DNA of 11,359 bases from Methylothermaceae bacterium (GTDB taxonomy: Bacteria; Pseudomonadota; Gammaproteobacteria; Methylococcales; Methylothermaceae). Below the pieces are notes generated by a model. That model worked only from the letters and a program-made list of their open reading frames with translations. It was not told the DNA's origin and made no database searches. The stretch is from positions 1 through 11,359 of the forward strand of contig JALVSV010000367.1 in NCBI GenBank assembly GCA_027024125.1, in the 5' to 3' direction. The position numbers were made by a program, and so were the translations under genes. Positions 5,659 through 11,359 of this stretch are shown piece after piece; the stretch's first letter is position 1, and each line of letters starts with the position of its first letter.

Positions 5659-6198
5659 ATGACGATTGAGACCAACCCGAATATTCAGGCCGTCGGTGGC
5701 GACCAGTTTGTGGATGCTTTGGGGCAGGGCATGGACCTTCAGGACCTGATTATGGCGATCGAGTCCAGGCGGGCGGATCTGCTCGACAAGCAATTGGCCG
5801 ATCAGGTCAACCAGATGAAAAAGCTGAACGAGAAAATCGCTCTGGCGAACAAGATGCTGGCTTATGCCCGCACTCAGCAAAGTTCCGTGCTCAAAAAAGG
5901 GGTCAGCAAGGACGATTCCAAAGTCGTCGCGGACAATATGACTTTCAGGCAGTGGGCCGAGCAAAACGGCATCAGCCTTCATGATGTCAATGACGACGAT
6001 CTTCACAACAAGGATGAATGGGCCGCCATCATCGAAAACGTCAAGGGGCACATCGACAGCCTCAATTCCACCTCGCAGATGGAGATGATCCGCCTGCAGT
6101 CGCTGATGAACAAACGCAACCAGGCCTACGAACTGATGACCAACGCCCTGCAGAAGCTGTCCGGGTCGGTCGACAAGATCATTGGCAATATCCGTTAA
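5659..6198 (+). CDS. sctA: EspA/Bsp22-like needle-tip or filament protein, copy 2
   Basis: A 179-aa tandem paralog of the preceding gene with the same plan. The N-terminal helix spans about residues 25-71 (IMAIESRRADLLDKQLA identical to copy 1), a short divergent middle spans about 72-128, and the C-terminal helix pair spans about 129-179 and ends KIIGNIR. The middle is rich in Asp and Lys (KKGVSKDDSK, DVNDDDLHNKDE) and lacks the FDSIHQWFEERGIKMD region of copy 1. A 44-base gap precedes it, with GGAG about eight bases before the ATG. Two tip-class proteins could co-polymerise, act at different stages (cap versus filament), or vary the surface-exposed region; the sequence cannot decide. Assignment to the same family as copy 1 is certain. 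Confidence 0.85.
   Translation: MTIETNPNIQAVGGDQFVDALGQGMDLQDLIMAIESRRADLLDKQLADQVNQMKKLNEKIALANKMLAYARTQQSSVLKKGVSKDDSKVVADNMTFRQWAEQNGISLHDVNDDDLHNKDEWAAIIENVKGHIDSLNSTSQMEMIRLQSLMNKRNQAYELMTNALQKLSGSVDKIIGNIR
6067..6156 (+). repeat. 90-bp near-identical core shared by the two tip genes, copy 2
   Basis: Direct repeat of 5483-5572 at a distance of 584 bases, three synonymous mismatches only. Encodes S137 to K166 of the second tip protein. Such a pair could recombine to fuse the two genes. Confidence 0.9.
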
Positions 6199-6215
6199 CC
6201 GAGAGGACCTGCACT

Positions 6216-6725
6216 ATGGATACATCCGCCACTCAGACACACCCCTCGCCCGAACAGATCGAGGAAGCCTCGGCACTGATTCTGGAGGTCCTGGAGAACG
6301 GAGGCACCTTGGGGGACGTCAAAGGGTTCACCCCGGAAGAGGTCGAGGCTGTCTATGCCCTGGCTTACAACCTTTTCCAGCAGCAGAAATACGAGGAAGC
6401 CGAAAAGCTGTTCCAGTTTCTCTGCTTTTACGAGCACCTGGACAAACGGTTCTGGATGGGGCTGGGGGGATGCCGTCAGCATCTCAAACAGTACGAGGGC
6501 GCTATCGATGCCTATTCCGTGCTGGGAATGCTGGATATGGAAAACCCCTACCCCCCGCTGCATGCCGCTGACTGTTACGTGGCCCTGGGGGACATGGAAA
6601 AGGCGGAAAGCGCCCTTGAGGCGGCGATCCACTGGTCCGGCGACAATGACCAGTACCAGGGGGTCAAAAGCCGTGCGGCTTTGTTGCTCGAGGCCATCAA
6701 TACACCGAAGGAGGCGCCAGCATGA
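6216..6725 (+). CDS. SycD/LcrH/PcrH-type TPR chaperone of the translocators
   Basis: A 169-aa class II T3SS chaperone that keeps the two hydrophobic translocators soluble and separate in the cytoplasm before export. An acidic N-terminal helix is followed by three TPR-like repeats at about residues 41-74 (EAVYALAYNLFQQQKYEEAEKLFQFL), 75-108 (RFWMGLGGCRQHLKQYEGAI) and 109-142 (PYPPLHAADCYVALGDMEKAESAL). This is the canonical SycD pattern, including the YNLFQQ(G/Q)KYEEA motif. The start ATG 6216 follows GAGAGGA; the open frame upstream lies inside the tip gene. It ends in an ATGA overlap with sctE, whose product carries a PxLxxP motif that would fit the TPR groove. Length is normal. Confidence 0.95.
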   Translation: MDTSATQTHPSPEQIEEASALILEVLENGGTLGDVKGFTPEEVEAVYALAYNLFQQQKYEEAEKLFQFLCFYEHLDKRFWMGLGGCRQHLKQYEGAIDAYSVLGMLDMENPYPPLHAADCYVALGDMEKAESALEAAIHWSGDNDQYQGVKSRAALLLEAINTPKEAPA

Positions 6726-7762
6726 GCAGCATCGATACTTCCCTGCCCATTCAGGGTTTTTCACCTCTCCCGTCCTCCCCGGATTCCAGCCGAATCCAGG
6801 CCAGCCGGCAGCGCTATCAGGCTGCCTCCATCGAACACGCATCGCGGAATGAGACGGGCGCCGGCGTGGCAGCCCCAAGGTTGCAGGCACCGGAGATCAA
6901 ACTGGATGCCGCTTCCCTGGGGCCCATGTTGCTGGCGATCAAGAGCAAGCTGGCCAACGAGCAGGTCAAATCCAGCCGCGAGGATATCAAGGCCAACATG
7001 CAGCGGCAAAAGGCCGAACATAAAAAAGCCCTCGAGCAGATCGAGAAAGCGATCAAGGCCATGGCAAAGGCCAGGGCTGGGCTGGCCAGGGCAAAACACG
7101 CCGGTCTCTTTGGAAAGATCTTTGGCTGGGTCAGTACCGTCGCGATGGCCGTGGCAGGTGCTGCTCTTATTGCCACGGGTGTCGGTGCGGCAGCTGGCGC
7201 AGTCATGATTGGGTTGGCTGTCAACCAAGCCGTTGGTCTGGCAACCGGAAAAACCCTGATGGAACGGGGCCTGGAAGAAATGGGGGCTTCGGCATCGACG
7301 GCGAAATGGATCGAGTTGGGCGTCACGGTTGCTGCGATTGTCGTGTCCGCCGGTGCCGGGGGTGCTGCCGCCACAGCTGAAGAAACTGCCGAGGCCGCGG
7401 AAACTGCCGAGGCCGCGGAAACTGCCGGGAATGCCAGTAGGTTACAAAAGACCGCCCAGGTTGCCGAGCGTGCCGGCCGTGTTACGGGAGGAATCGCAGA
7501 AGCTGGGAAGGGTGGTGCGAATGTTGCCCAGGGTGTTTATGACAAAGATGCCGCTGGCTATCAGAAAGAGGCTGATGACGCCAATGCCAGAAAACTGGAA
7601 TTCCAGAAGTTTCTCGCCAGGCTGCAGGCTGAGCAGAGCGACGAGCAGGACCGCCTGAAAAGGGTGATCGAACAGCTGAATGAAACCACCACCCGGGTGC
7701 TCGACATGATGGGCAGCCAGCAGGCGACCACCGAGCAGATCACCCGCAATCTGATGGCTTGA
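6722..7762 (+). CDS. sctE: SctE large translocator (YopB/IpaB/BopB-like pore protein)
   Basis: A 346-aa secreted protein that inserts in the host membrane to form the translocon with SctB. The disordered N-terminus carries a PxLxxP chaperone-binding motif at residues 52-57 (P-R-L-Q-A-P, bases 6875-6892). A coiled coil spans about 75-127 (Lys/Glu/Ala-rich). The first long hydrophobic region is at 132-176 (IFGWVSTVAMAVAGAALIA...). A second is at about 196-217 (WIELGVTVAAIVVSAGAG), then an Ala/Glu/Thr repeat at 216-236 coded by an 18-bp tandem repeat. A C-terminal coiled coil spans about 280-340. Two hydrophobic segments between coiled coils are the hallmark of the YopB class. Length is close to the family (about 350-400). 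ATGA coupling to the chaperone gene fixes the start. Confidence 0.93.
   Translation: MSSIDTSLPIQGFSPLPSSPDSSRIQASRQRYQAASIEHASRNETGAGVAAPRLQAPEIKLDAASLGPMLLAIKSKLANEQVKSSREDIKANMQRQKAEHKKALEQIEKAIKAMAKARAGLARAKHAGLFGKIFGWVSTVAMAVAGAALIATGVGAAAGAVMIGLAVNQAVGLATGKTLMERGLEEMGASASTAKWIELGVTVAAIVVSAGAGGAAATAEETAEAAETAEAAETAGNASRLQKTAQVAERAGRVTGGIAEAGKGGANVAQGVYDKDAAGYQKEADDANARKLEFQKFLARLQAEQSDEQDRLKRVIEQLNETTTRVLDMMGSQQATTEQITRNLMA
7382..7427 (+). repeat. 18-bp in-frame tandem repeat inside sctE
   Basis: The unit GAAACTGCCGAGGCCGCG occurs at 7382-7399 and 7400-7417, with the first ten bases repeated at 7418-7427. It codes for E-T-A-E-A-A units just after the second hydrophobic segment of SctE. 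Copy number changes would keep the reading frame. Confidence 0.95.
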
Positions 7763-7767
7763 AGGAG
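7763..7767 (+). promoter_or_regulatory. Ribosome binding site deciding the sctB start
   Basis: AGGAG at 7763-7767 lies one base from ATG 7769 but seven bases from ATG 7775, so 7775 is the likely start of sctB. Confidence 0.75.
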
Positions 7768-7774
7768 AATGGCG

Positions 7775-8608
7775 ATGAATGCTTTCACCCTTACCCTGGA
7801 TCCCGGTCAGGCAGCCCTGCTGCAGCGTTATCTGGATGGCAACCCGGACGTAGCGGAACGGCACGGCGTTCAGACCGACTCGGATGGCCGGCTCAGTCTG
7901 GATCACCTGCCTCTCGATCGCCTGCGCAGCCTTCTGGTGGAGGCGGCATCCACCCGTCCCACGCTGTTCCCGCCCGACTCCCCGGCCAGCAATGCTGCCG
8001 TGCAAGAATTGGGACATAAGTTGCAGGTGGCCTCAGGGGAGGTGGGGGTGGATCTTTATGCCATCATGGGGCTGCTGCACAAGATGGCCCAGTCCAGCCG
8101 CAGGGCCGCGAGGCAGATGCGCGAGGCCGACAACCAGCAGCGCTTCGTCCAGCTGCAGGCGGCCGCTGACCAAGTCAGGGAGGCGGCGCAAAAGGATTAC
8201 GATGCAGCCGTCAAGCAGGCGGTGGCCCAGATCGTGACCGGAGTTGTGGGGATGGCGGCCGCTGGTGTGTCGCTTTACGGAGTGGGCAGGGCCATGGGCG
8301 AAGAGTCCGAAACGGCCCAGAAGGCGGTGATGACCAAATGGAGCGCTATGGGTCAGTTGACCGAGGCCACAGGCAAGATAGCCGCTGGTGGTCTCGGTAT
8401 CAGCGCCGCCGAAGACACCCGGGCGGCGGGACAGGCAAAGGCACAGGAAAAAGTAAATGAGGCCAATGCCCAGAGAGCCCAGGATGCCGCCGACAAGGAA
8501 AAAGAGTTCATGCAACGCATGGAGGAGACGATGCAGGACATCCGTCAGAAACTGGCGGCGATCCAACAGTCCAACGACGACACCATGCGCACGATTCTGC
8601 GGGCATGA
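7775..8608 (+). CDS. sctB: SctB small translocator (YopD/BopD/EspB-like)
   Basis: A 277-aa second translocator, partner of SctE in the host-membrane pore. A PxLxxP motif at residues 62-67 (P-T-L-F-P-P, bases 7958-7975) is a second chaperone-binding site. A helical stretch at 70-148 precedes one hydrophobic segment at about 150-172 (AQIVTGVVGMAAAGVSLYGVG). A long charged coiled coil follows at about 215-275. One membrane segment with flanking coiled coils is typical of the YopD class. The start at 7775 is preferred for ribosome-site spacing over the ATG two codons earlier. Its stop overlaps the next start (ATGA at 8605). The SctE-SctB order matches yopB-yopD. Confidence 0.9.
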   Translation: MNAFTLTLDPGQAALLQRYLDGNPDVAERHGVQTDSDGRLSLDHLPLDRLRSLLVEAASTRPTLFPPDSPASNAAVQELGHKLQVASGEVGVDLYAIMGLLHKMAQSSRRAARQMREADNQQRFVQLQAAADQVREAAQKDYDAAVKQAVAQIVTGVVGMAAAGVSLYGVGRAMGEESETAQKAVMTKWSAMGQLTEATGKIAAGGLGISAAEDTRAAGQAKAQEKVNEANAQRAQDAADKEKEFMQRMEETMQDIRQKLAAIQQSNDDTMRTILRA

Positions 8609-9036
8609 GCATCTCCTTGCCGGATTTGCTGCAGGAACTGTCTCGCCGCTACGATTGGGTATTGCCGGAGTGGGATGAGCGGGGTGTGGCATTGCTCTCG
8701 GTGGATGGAAGCTATGAAGTCACGTTGAGAGCCGATGGCGAACAGATCGTGCTTGAAGCCGAAGTGGGCGCCGTGCCCGCTTTCGGCCGTGCTGCGTGTC
8801 TTGAGCGTATGTTGCAGGCCCGTTTCGCCAGGATGAAAAGACAATCGGAACTGTTGTATCTGGACCAGGGAGATGAGCCTGTCTTTCGTCTCAGGCAGAA
8901 CATGCCTCTGGCGGATCTGGATGTCAGGAAGTTGGAAGAGAGATTGGAAGGTTTTTTCAATTGCCTTGATTTCTGGCATCGCCAACTGCACCACCAAACG
9001 TCCTCATCACTGCCGGCAGGCATGCTGTGTCCTTAG
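8605..9036 (+). CDS. CesT/SycE-class T3SS chaperone, positional counterpart of chlamydial Scc4
   Basis: A 143-aa acidic cytoplasmic protein with the class I (Tir-chaperone) fold pattern. N-terminal helix LPDLLQELSRRY is followed by strands (VALLSVDGSYEVTLRADGEQIVLEAEVGAVP), a helix with the R..CLERMLQARFAR stretch, two more strands (ELLYLDQGDEPVFRLRQNMPLADLD), and a final helix (VRKLEERLEGFFNCLDFWHRQL). The start overlaps the sctB stop as ATGA. The client cannot be told; class I chaperones serve effectors or gatekeepers, and none is identified here. The order chaperone-sctD-yscE-sctF-yscG-sctI is the same as in Chlamydia, where this slot holds Scc4 (CT663), a CopN co-chaperone also reported to bind the primary sigma factor and RNA polymerase. 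A similar double role here is speculation. Confidence 0.85.
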   Translation: MSISLPDLLQELSRRYDWVLPEWDERGVALLSVDGSYEVTLRADGEQIVLEAEVGAVPAFGRAACLERMLQARFARMKRQSELLYLDQGDEPVFRLRQNMPLADLDVRKLEERLEGFFNCLDFWHRQLHHQTSSSLPAGMLCP

Positions 9037-9040
9037 GAGG
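9035..9040 (+). promoter_or_regulatory. Strong ribosome binding site before a TTG start (sctD)
   Basis: AGGAGG overlaps the stop codon of the chaperone gene and stands eleven bases before TTG 9052. Consensus sequence but long spacing and a weak start codon suggest sctD is translated below its neighbours. Confidence 0.6.
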
Positions 9041-9051
9041 GTAAAAGAATC

Positions 9052-10257
9052 TTGGGTTCCCGACCATCTGACGAGCCATGGCGCCTCAAAGTGCTCTCGG
9101 GGCCCCATCTGGGGGCGGAGGTGCTATTGACGGGGAAGCAGTATCTGATTGGCAGTGATGAAGACTGTGACATCGTTCTTTCCGATGCAAGCGTTTACCA
9201 ACGCCACGTCCGGCTGGAGAAATCCTCTGGTGAATGGACGATCACGGTTCTCGAGGGTGCGGTGCTGGTGGGGGACGAGCCCCTTTCTCCCGGTTCCACT
9301 GGTCGTCTGGAAGCCGGTAAGACGTTTGCCCTGGGTACGACCCATATCGGGATGGGTCCTTTGGACTATGACTGGGCAGGCAAGGTTTTGCCTTCTGCAG
9401 TCATGGTCGACAAGGTTCCGGCTGACAACCGGGAACCTGAAAAAGAACTTGCCGCGCAGAGCGCATTGGAAAGAAAAGGAGCGCGCCGGTTTTCATCGGT
9501 TTCCCGGAATACCTTGCGGTCCCTGTTCTGGGTGGTGGGCGGCGCCGGTGGAATCTTGTGGGTCCTGTTGTTGATGTTGGGGCTTGATCGTGGTGCGGCG
9601 GCACTGCCTCCGGTATCGGAACGGCAACAGATTGAACGAGTCTTACAGAACTTTCCGTTGCGTCGGGTGACAGTCAGCCGCTCCGCAGAAGGCTGGAGGA
9701 TAAGGGGATACTGCAATACTGAGCAGGAACGTGCACACTTGCAGGAGGGGCTTGACCGCTTGTCTTTTCCGGTCTCTGTTCAGGTGCTGTCACGTCAGGG
9801 GTTGTTGAACGCCGTGAATACCGTGATCGGCAGTTTTGCCGGAACGGGTGTCCATGCCACTTTGCTGGATGATGGGAAAATCCGGTTGGATGGTTCTTTG
9901 TCCAGTCCGGGGCAGAAAGGGGAACTGCTACGGTTGCTGCATGATGACGTGCCGGGAATACGCGAAATGGAGGATCGCATCCGTATCGTTCAGGAGCGGC
10001 CTGAAGCAGCCGGAGCCATCCAGTCCGGGCGGAGGGAGGAAGAATCGTCTCAGGAAATGACGGAGGTCAGGCAACCCCGGATTCGGGGAATCGTTCTTTG
10101 GAAGTCGGGTGGACTGGTCATTCTGGACGATTGGGTGAGTCTCCCACTGGGAGCTCAGGTGAAAGGGAAGTGGCATATCAGCCGGATCGAGTCGGACCGG
10201 GTGTGGCTGAGAAACGGTTCCCGAAAAATGGTGCGTTATATAGGAGAAATCTTATGA
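9052..10257 (+). CDS. sctD: SctD (YscD/CdsD) inner-membrane ring protein with FHA domain
   Basis: A 401-aa bitopic protein forming the outer part of the inner-membrane ring of the basal body. A cytoplasmic FHA-like domain spans about residues 10-100 (GSDEDCDIVLSDASVYQRHVRL, then VLVGDEPL). A linker precedes a membrane segment at 157-178 (SLFWVVGGAGGILWVLLLMLGL). The periplasmic part at about 185-320 has repeated ring-building/BON-like modules (VTVSRSAEGWRIRGYC and HATLLDDGKIRLDGSL). A C-terminal domain at 340-401 ends in a short strand-rich unit. The length fits the YscD/PscD class. TTG 9052 is the only start that leaves the FHA domain whole; the first ATG nearby, at 9078, is out of frame. 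The stop overlaps the next ATG (10254). Confidence 0.92.
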   Translation: MGSRPSDEPWRLKVLSGPHLGAEVLLTGKQYLIGSDEDCDIVLSDASVYQRHVRLEKSSGEWTITVLEGAVLVGDEPLSPGSTGRLEAGKTFALGTTHIGMGPLDYDWAGKVLPSAVMVDKVPADNREPEKELAAQSALERKGARRFSSVSRNTLRSLFWVVGGAGGILWVLLLMLGLDRGAAALPPVSERQQIERVLQNFPLRRVTVSRSAEGWRIRGYCNTEQERAHLQEGLDRLSFPVSVQVLSRQGLLNAVNTVIGSFAGTGVHATLLDDGKIRLDGSLSSPGQKGELLRLLHDDVPGIREMEDRIRIVQERPEAAGAIQSGRREEESSQEMTEVRQPRIRGIVLWKSGGLVILDDWVSLPLGAQVKGKWHISRIESDRVWLRNGSRKMVRYIGEIL

Positions 10258-10493
10258 GTGAGGAAATGGTCATGTTGACGCTGGAGGAGAAACTGGCTGC
10301 TGATTCCGATGGCGTCTTCAAAACGCAACTGGTGGAACAGCTCCAGACCGCCTTGGTGGAGAACAGGCGGACAATGGATGCCGGGGTGCCTCCGGCAGAA
10401 TTTGCCCGCCTGAACAAACTTGTTACTGCCCTGGAGGCGGCTCAGACAGTGGTGGACGGTGTCTGGGGAAGGCTGCATTCCCCGCAAGGCTAA
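10254..10493 (+). CDS. YscE/SsaE/CdsE-like needle-subunit chaperone
   Basis: A 79-aa helical hairpin protein. It has the family pattern of an initial LE.+L..D..G stretch (LTLEEKLAADSDG, residues 8-20), a first helix QLVEQLQTALVENRRTMDAG, a turn PPAEFARLN, and a second helix KLVTALEAAQTVVDGVWGRL. In Yersinia and Pseudomonas this protein pairs with YscG/PscG to hold the needle subunit as a monomer in the cytoplasm. Both partners flank sctF here. The ATGA overlap with sctD gives the start at 10254; TAGGAG lies eight bases before it. The family is short and divergent, so support comes from position as much as sequence. Confidence 0.82.
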   Translation: MSEEMVMLTLEEKLAADSDGVFKTQLVEQLQTALVENRRTMDAGVPPAEFARLNKLVTALEAAQTVVDGVWGRLHSPQG

Positions 10494-10523
10494 CCGGGAC
10501 GTCAATAGAAACAGGAGTGAGAC

Positions 10524-10745
10524 ATGGGTTTTGATTTCGATTCGATCAGCAACAATCTTGGCAAGAACGCCGATGCCCTGGACAACCAGATCCGGGATTT
10601 CAGCAAGACCATGAATCCCAACAGTCAGAAGGACATGCTGAAACTGCAAAGCATGATGCAGAAGTGGACCATTGCGGTGAATCTTGAAAGTACCATGGTC
10701 AAGTCCGTATCCGATGCGGTCAAAAGTGTCATCCAGAAATTCTAG
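10524..10745 (+). CDS. sctF: SctF needle subunit (YscF/PrgI/CdsF family)
   Basis: A 73-aa protein that polymerises into the extracellular needle. It forms a helix-turn-helix hairpin: first helix about residues 5-29 (ISNNLGKNADALDNQIRDFSKTM), turn with N-P at 31-32, second helix 35-73 (QKDMLKLQSMMQKWTIAVNLESTMVKSVSDAVKSVIQKF), the conserved packing helix including LQ near its start. There are no signal peptide and no cysteines. AGGAG lies six bases before the ATG. Length and position between the YscE-like and YscG-like chaperone genes are canonical. Confidence 0.96.
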   Translation: MGFDFDSISNNLGKNADALDNQIRDFSKTMNPNSQKDMLKLQSMMQKWTIAVNLESTMVKSVSDAVKSVIQKF

Positions 10746-10755
10746 GAGGTGGTCA

Positions 10756-11112
10756 ATGGAGCGGGAATTGAGGTCCTTGCTGGCAGAAATCGGTTTTATG
10801 GCGGGCGGACATGGATATCAGGTGGAAATGGAAAGGATATGTGATGGACTGGAGGCCGAAGATCCAAGCGATGGCAAACCGGTGATCATCCGGGCTCTGG
10901 GCCGGATGAACCAGGGCCAGGTGGAGACGTCTGTGAGTATGCTCGAACAGGCATTGAGTGATGGCAAGTCGGAGCAACCGTTGTTACAGGCCTTCTTGGG
11001 AATGGCCTATCATTTGGCTGGCAGAAATCGAGACAAGCACAGGTTGCTCGAACAGGTGCTTGATGCCGATGAGGATCCGGAAGCGGTGCAAATGGCCCGG
11101 GCATTCCTCTGA
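10756..11112 (+). CDS. YscG/PscG/CdsG-like TPR needle chaperone
   Basis: A 118-aa TPR-type cytoplasmic protein expected to cradle the C-terminal helix of SctF together with the YscE-like protein. Helical repeats are visible: MERELRSLLAEIGFMAGGHGYQVEMERICDGL, then PVIIRALGRMNQGQVETSVSMLEQAL, then QPLLQAFLGMAYHLAGRNRDKHRLLEQVL, ending in a short helix with AVQMARAFL. AGGAGG at 10744-10749 shares bases with the sctF stop codon and is six bases from ATG 10756. The frame is open upstream but lies inside sctF. Length matches YscG (about 115). Confidence 0.87.
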   Translation: MERELRSLLAEIGFMAGGHGYQVEMERICDGLEAEDPSDGKPVIIRALGRMNQGQVETSVSMLEQALSDGKSEQPLLQAFLGMAYHLAGRNRDKHRLLEQVLDADEDPEAVQMARAFL

Positions 11113-11131
11113 TACCGGAAAAGTGTGAGAC

Positions 11132-11359
11132 ATGATCGTACCAACAGACATCCACCCCATCGCTACTGTCCCGGTTCAGCCGTTGTCAGAGGATGGCGGC
11201 AAACCCGGCGGGGATGAAGTCAGCCGTTTCCAGGATGTCCTGATGCAAGCCGGGTCAAGTGATCCGCCGCTTCAGGACCCTGCTCCCATCCGTGAAACAT
11301 CGCCTGGCGATGTCATTCTGCAGGGGTTGGAGAAATTGCGAATGGAGCCTCCCCCAAGG
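11132..11359 (+). CDS. sctI: SctI inner-rod protein, 3' truncated by the window end
   Basis: Seventy-six codons of an open frame starting at ATG 11132 run off the end. The early part is disordered and Pro/Gly-rich, with VSRFQDVLMQAG at residues 34-45, then a Pro-rich stretch. GDVILQGLEKLR follows at about 61-72. This VSRF...D/A-I-L-x-G-L-E-K signature is typical of YscI/PscI rod proteins, which form the inner rod below the needle and end in a needle-like helix (not reached here). It follows the YscG-like gene by 19 bases, with only a weak purine-rich ribosome site. Position after yscG matches Yersinia and Chlamydia. Confidence 0.82.
   Translation, partial: MIVPTDIHPIATVPVQPLSEDGGKPGGDEVSRFQDVLMQAGSSDPPLQDPAPIRETSPGDVILQGLEKLRMEPPPR

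Noticed and set aside
7840..7868. GCAACC-N15-GGCACGG inside sctB as an internal ECF promoter
   Set aside because: It lies in coding sequence, the downstream box matches only the CAC core and lacks the terminal A, and nothing suggests a new transcription unit there.

Overview
The window is a continuous, single-strand (+) block of an injectisome type III secretion system (T3SS) from a Gram-negative bacterium. It is moderately GC-rich, with clear Shine-Dalgarno sites and many ATGA/TGATG start-stop overlaps. These traits and the families present suggest Pseudomonadota, but the genus cannot be read from the sequence.

Layout. (1) 2-718: C-terminal two thirds of the export-gate switch protein SctU, with an NPTR instead of an NPTH autocleavage motif. 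(2) 718-3746: a regulatory module made of an RsbW/BtrW-type anti-sigma kinase, a membrane-bound Cache-HAMP-PP2C phosphatase (RsbU/BtrU type) and an ECF sigma factor (BtrS/HrpL type by context). (3) 3748-4549: an unrecognised 242-aa protein behind a putative ECF promoter. (4) 4555 to the window end: a second copy of the same promoter motif, then one long operon. Its order is LcrG-like protein, two tandem EspA/Bsp22-like tip or filament proteins, a SycD/LcrH-type TPR chaperone, large translocator SctE, small translocator SctB, a CesT-class chaperone, FHA-domain ring protein SctD, YscE-like needle chaperone, needle SctF, YscG-like TPR needle chaperone, and the start of inner-rod protein SctI.

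The genes form a coherent system. The phosphatase probably senses a periplasmic signal and acts through partner switching on the kinase. The ECF sigma factor probably turns on the two promoters with the shared element TGCAACY-N15-YCACTYA, which strongly resembles the HrpL 'hrp box'. The operon then makes tip, translocators, needle and their chaperones. The gene order combines the Yersinia lcrG-tip-lcrH-yopB-yopD block with the chlamydial Scc4-CdsD-CdsE-CdsF-CdsG block, while the regulators resemble Bordetella BtrS/U/W.

The points most worth following up are the duplicated ECF promoter motif, the tip-gene duplication with a nearly identical 90-bp core, the unknown 242-aa product under the first promoter, and the CesT-class protein in the position of chlamydial Scc4.
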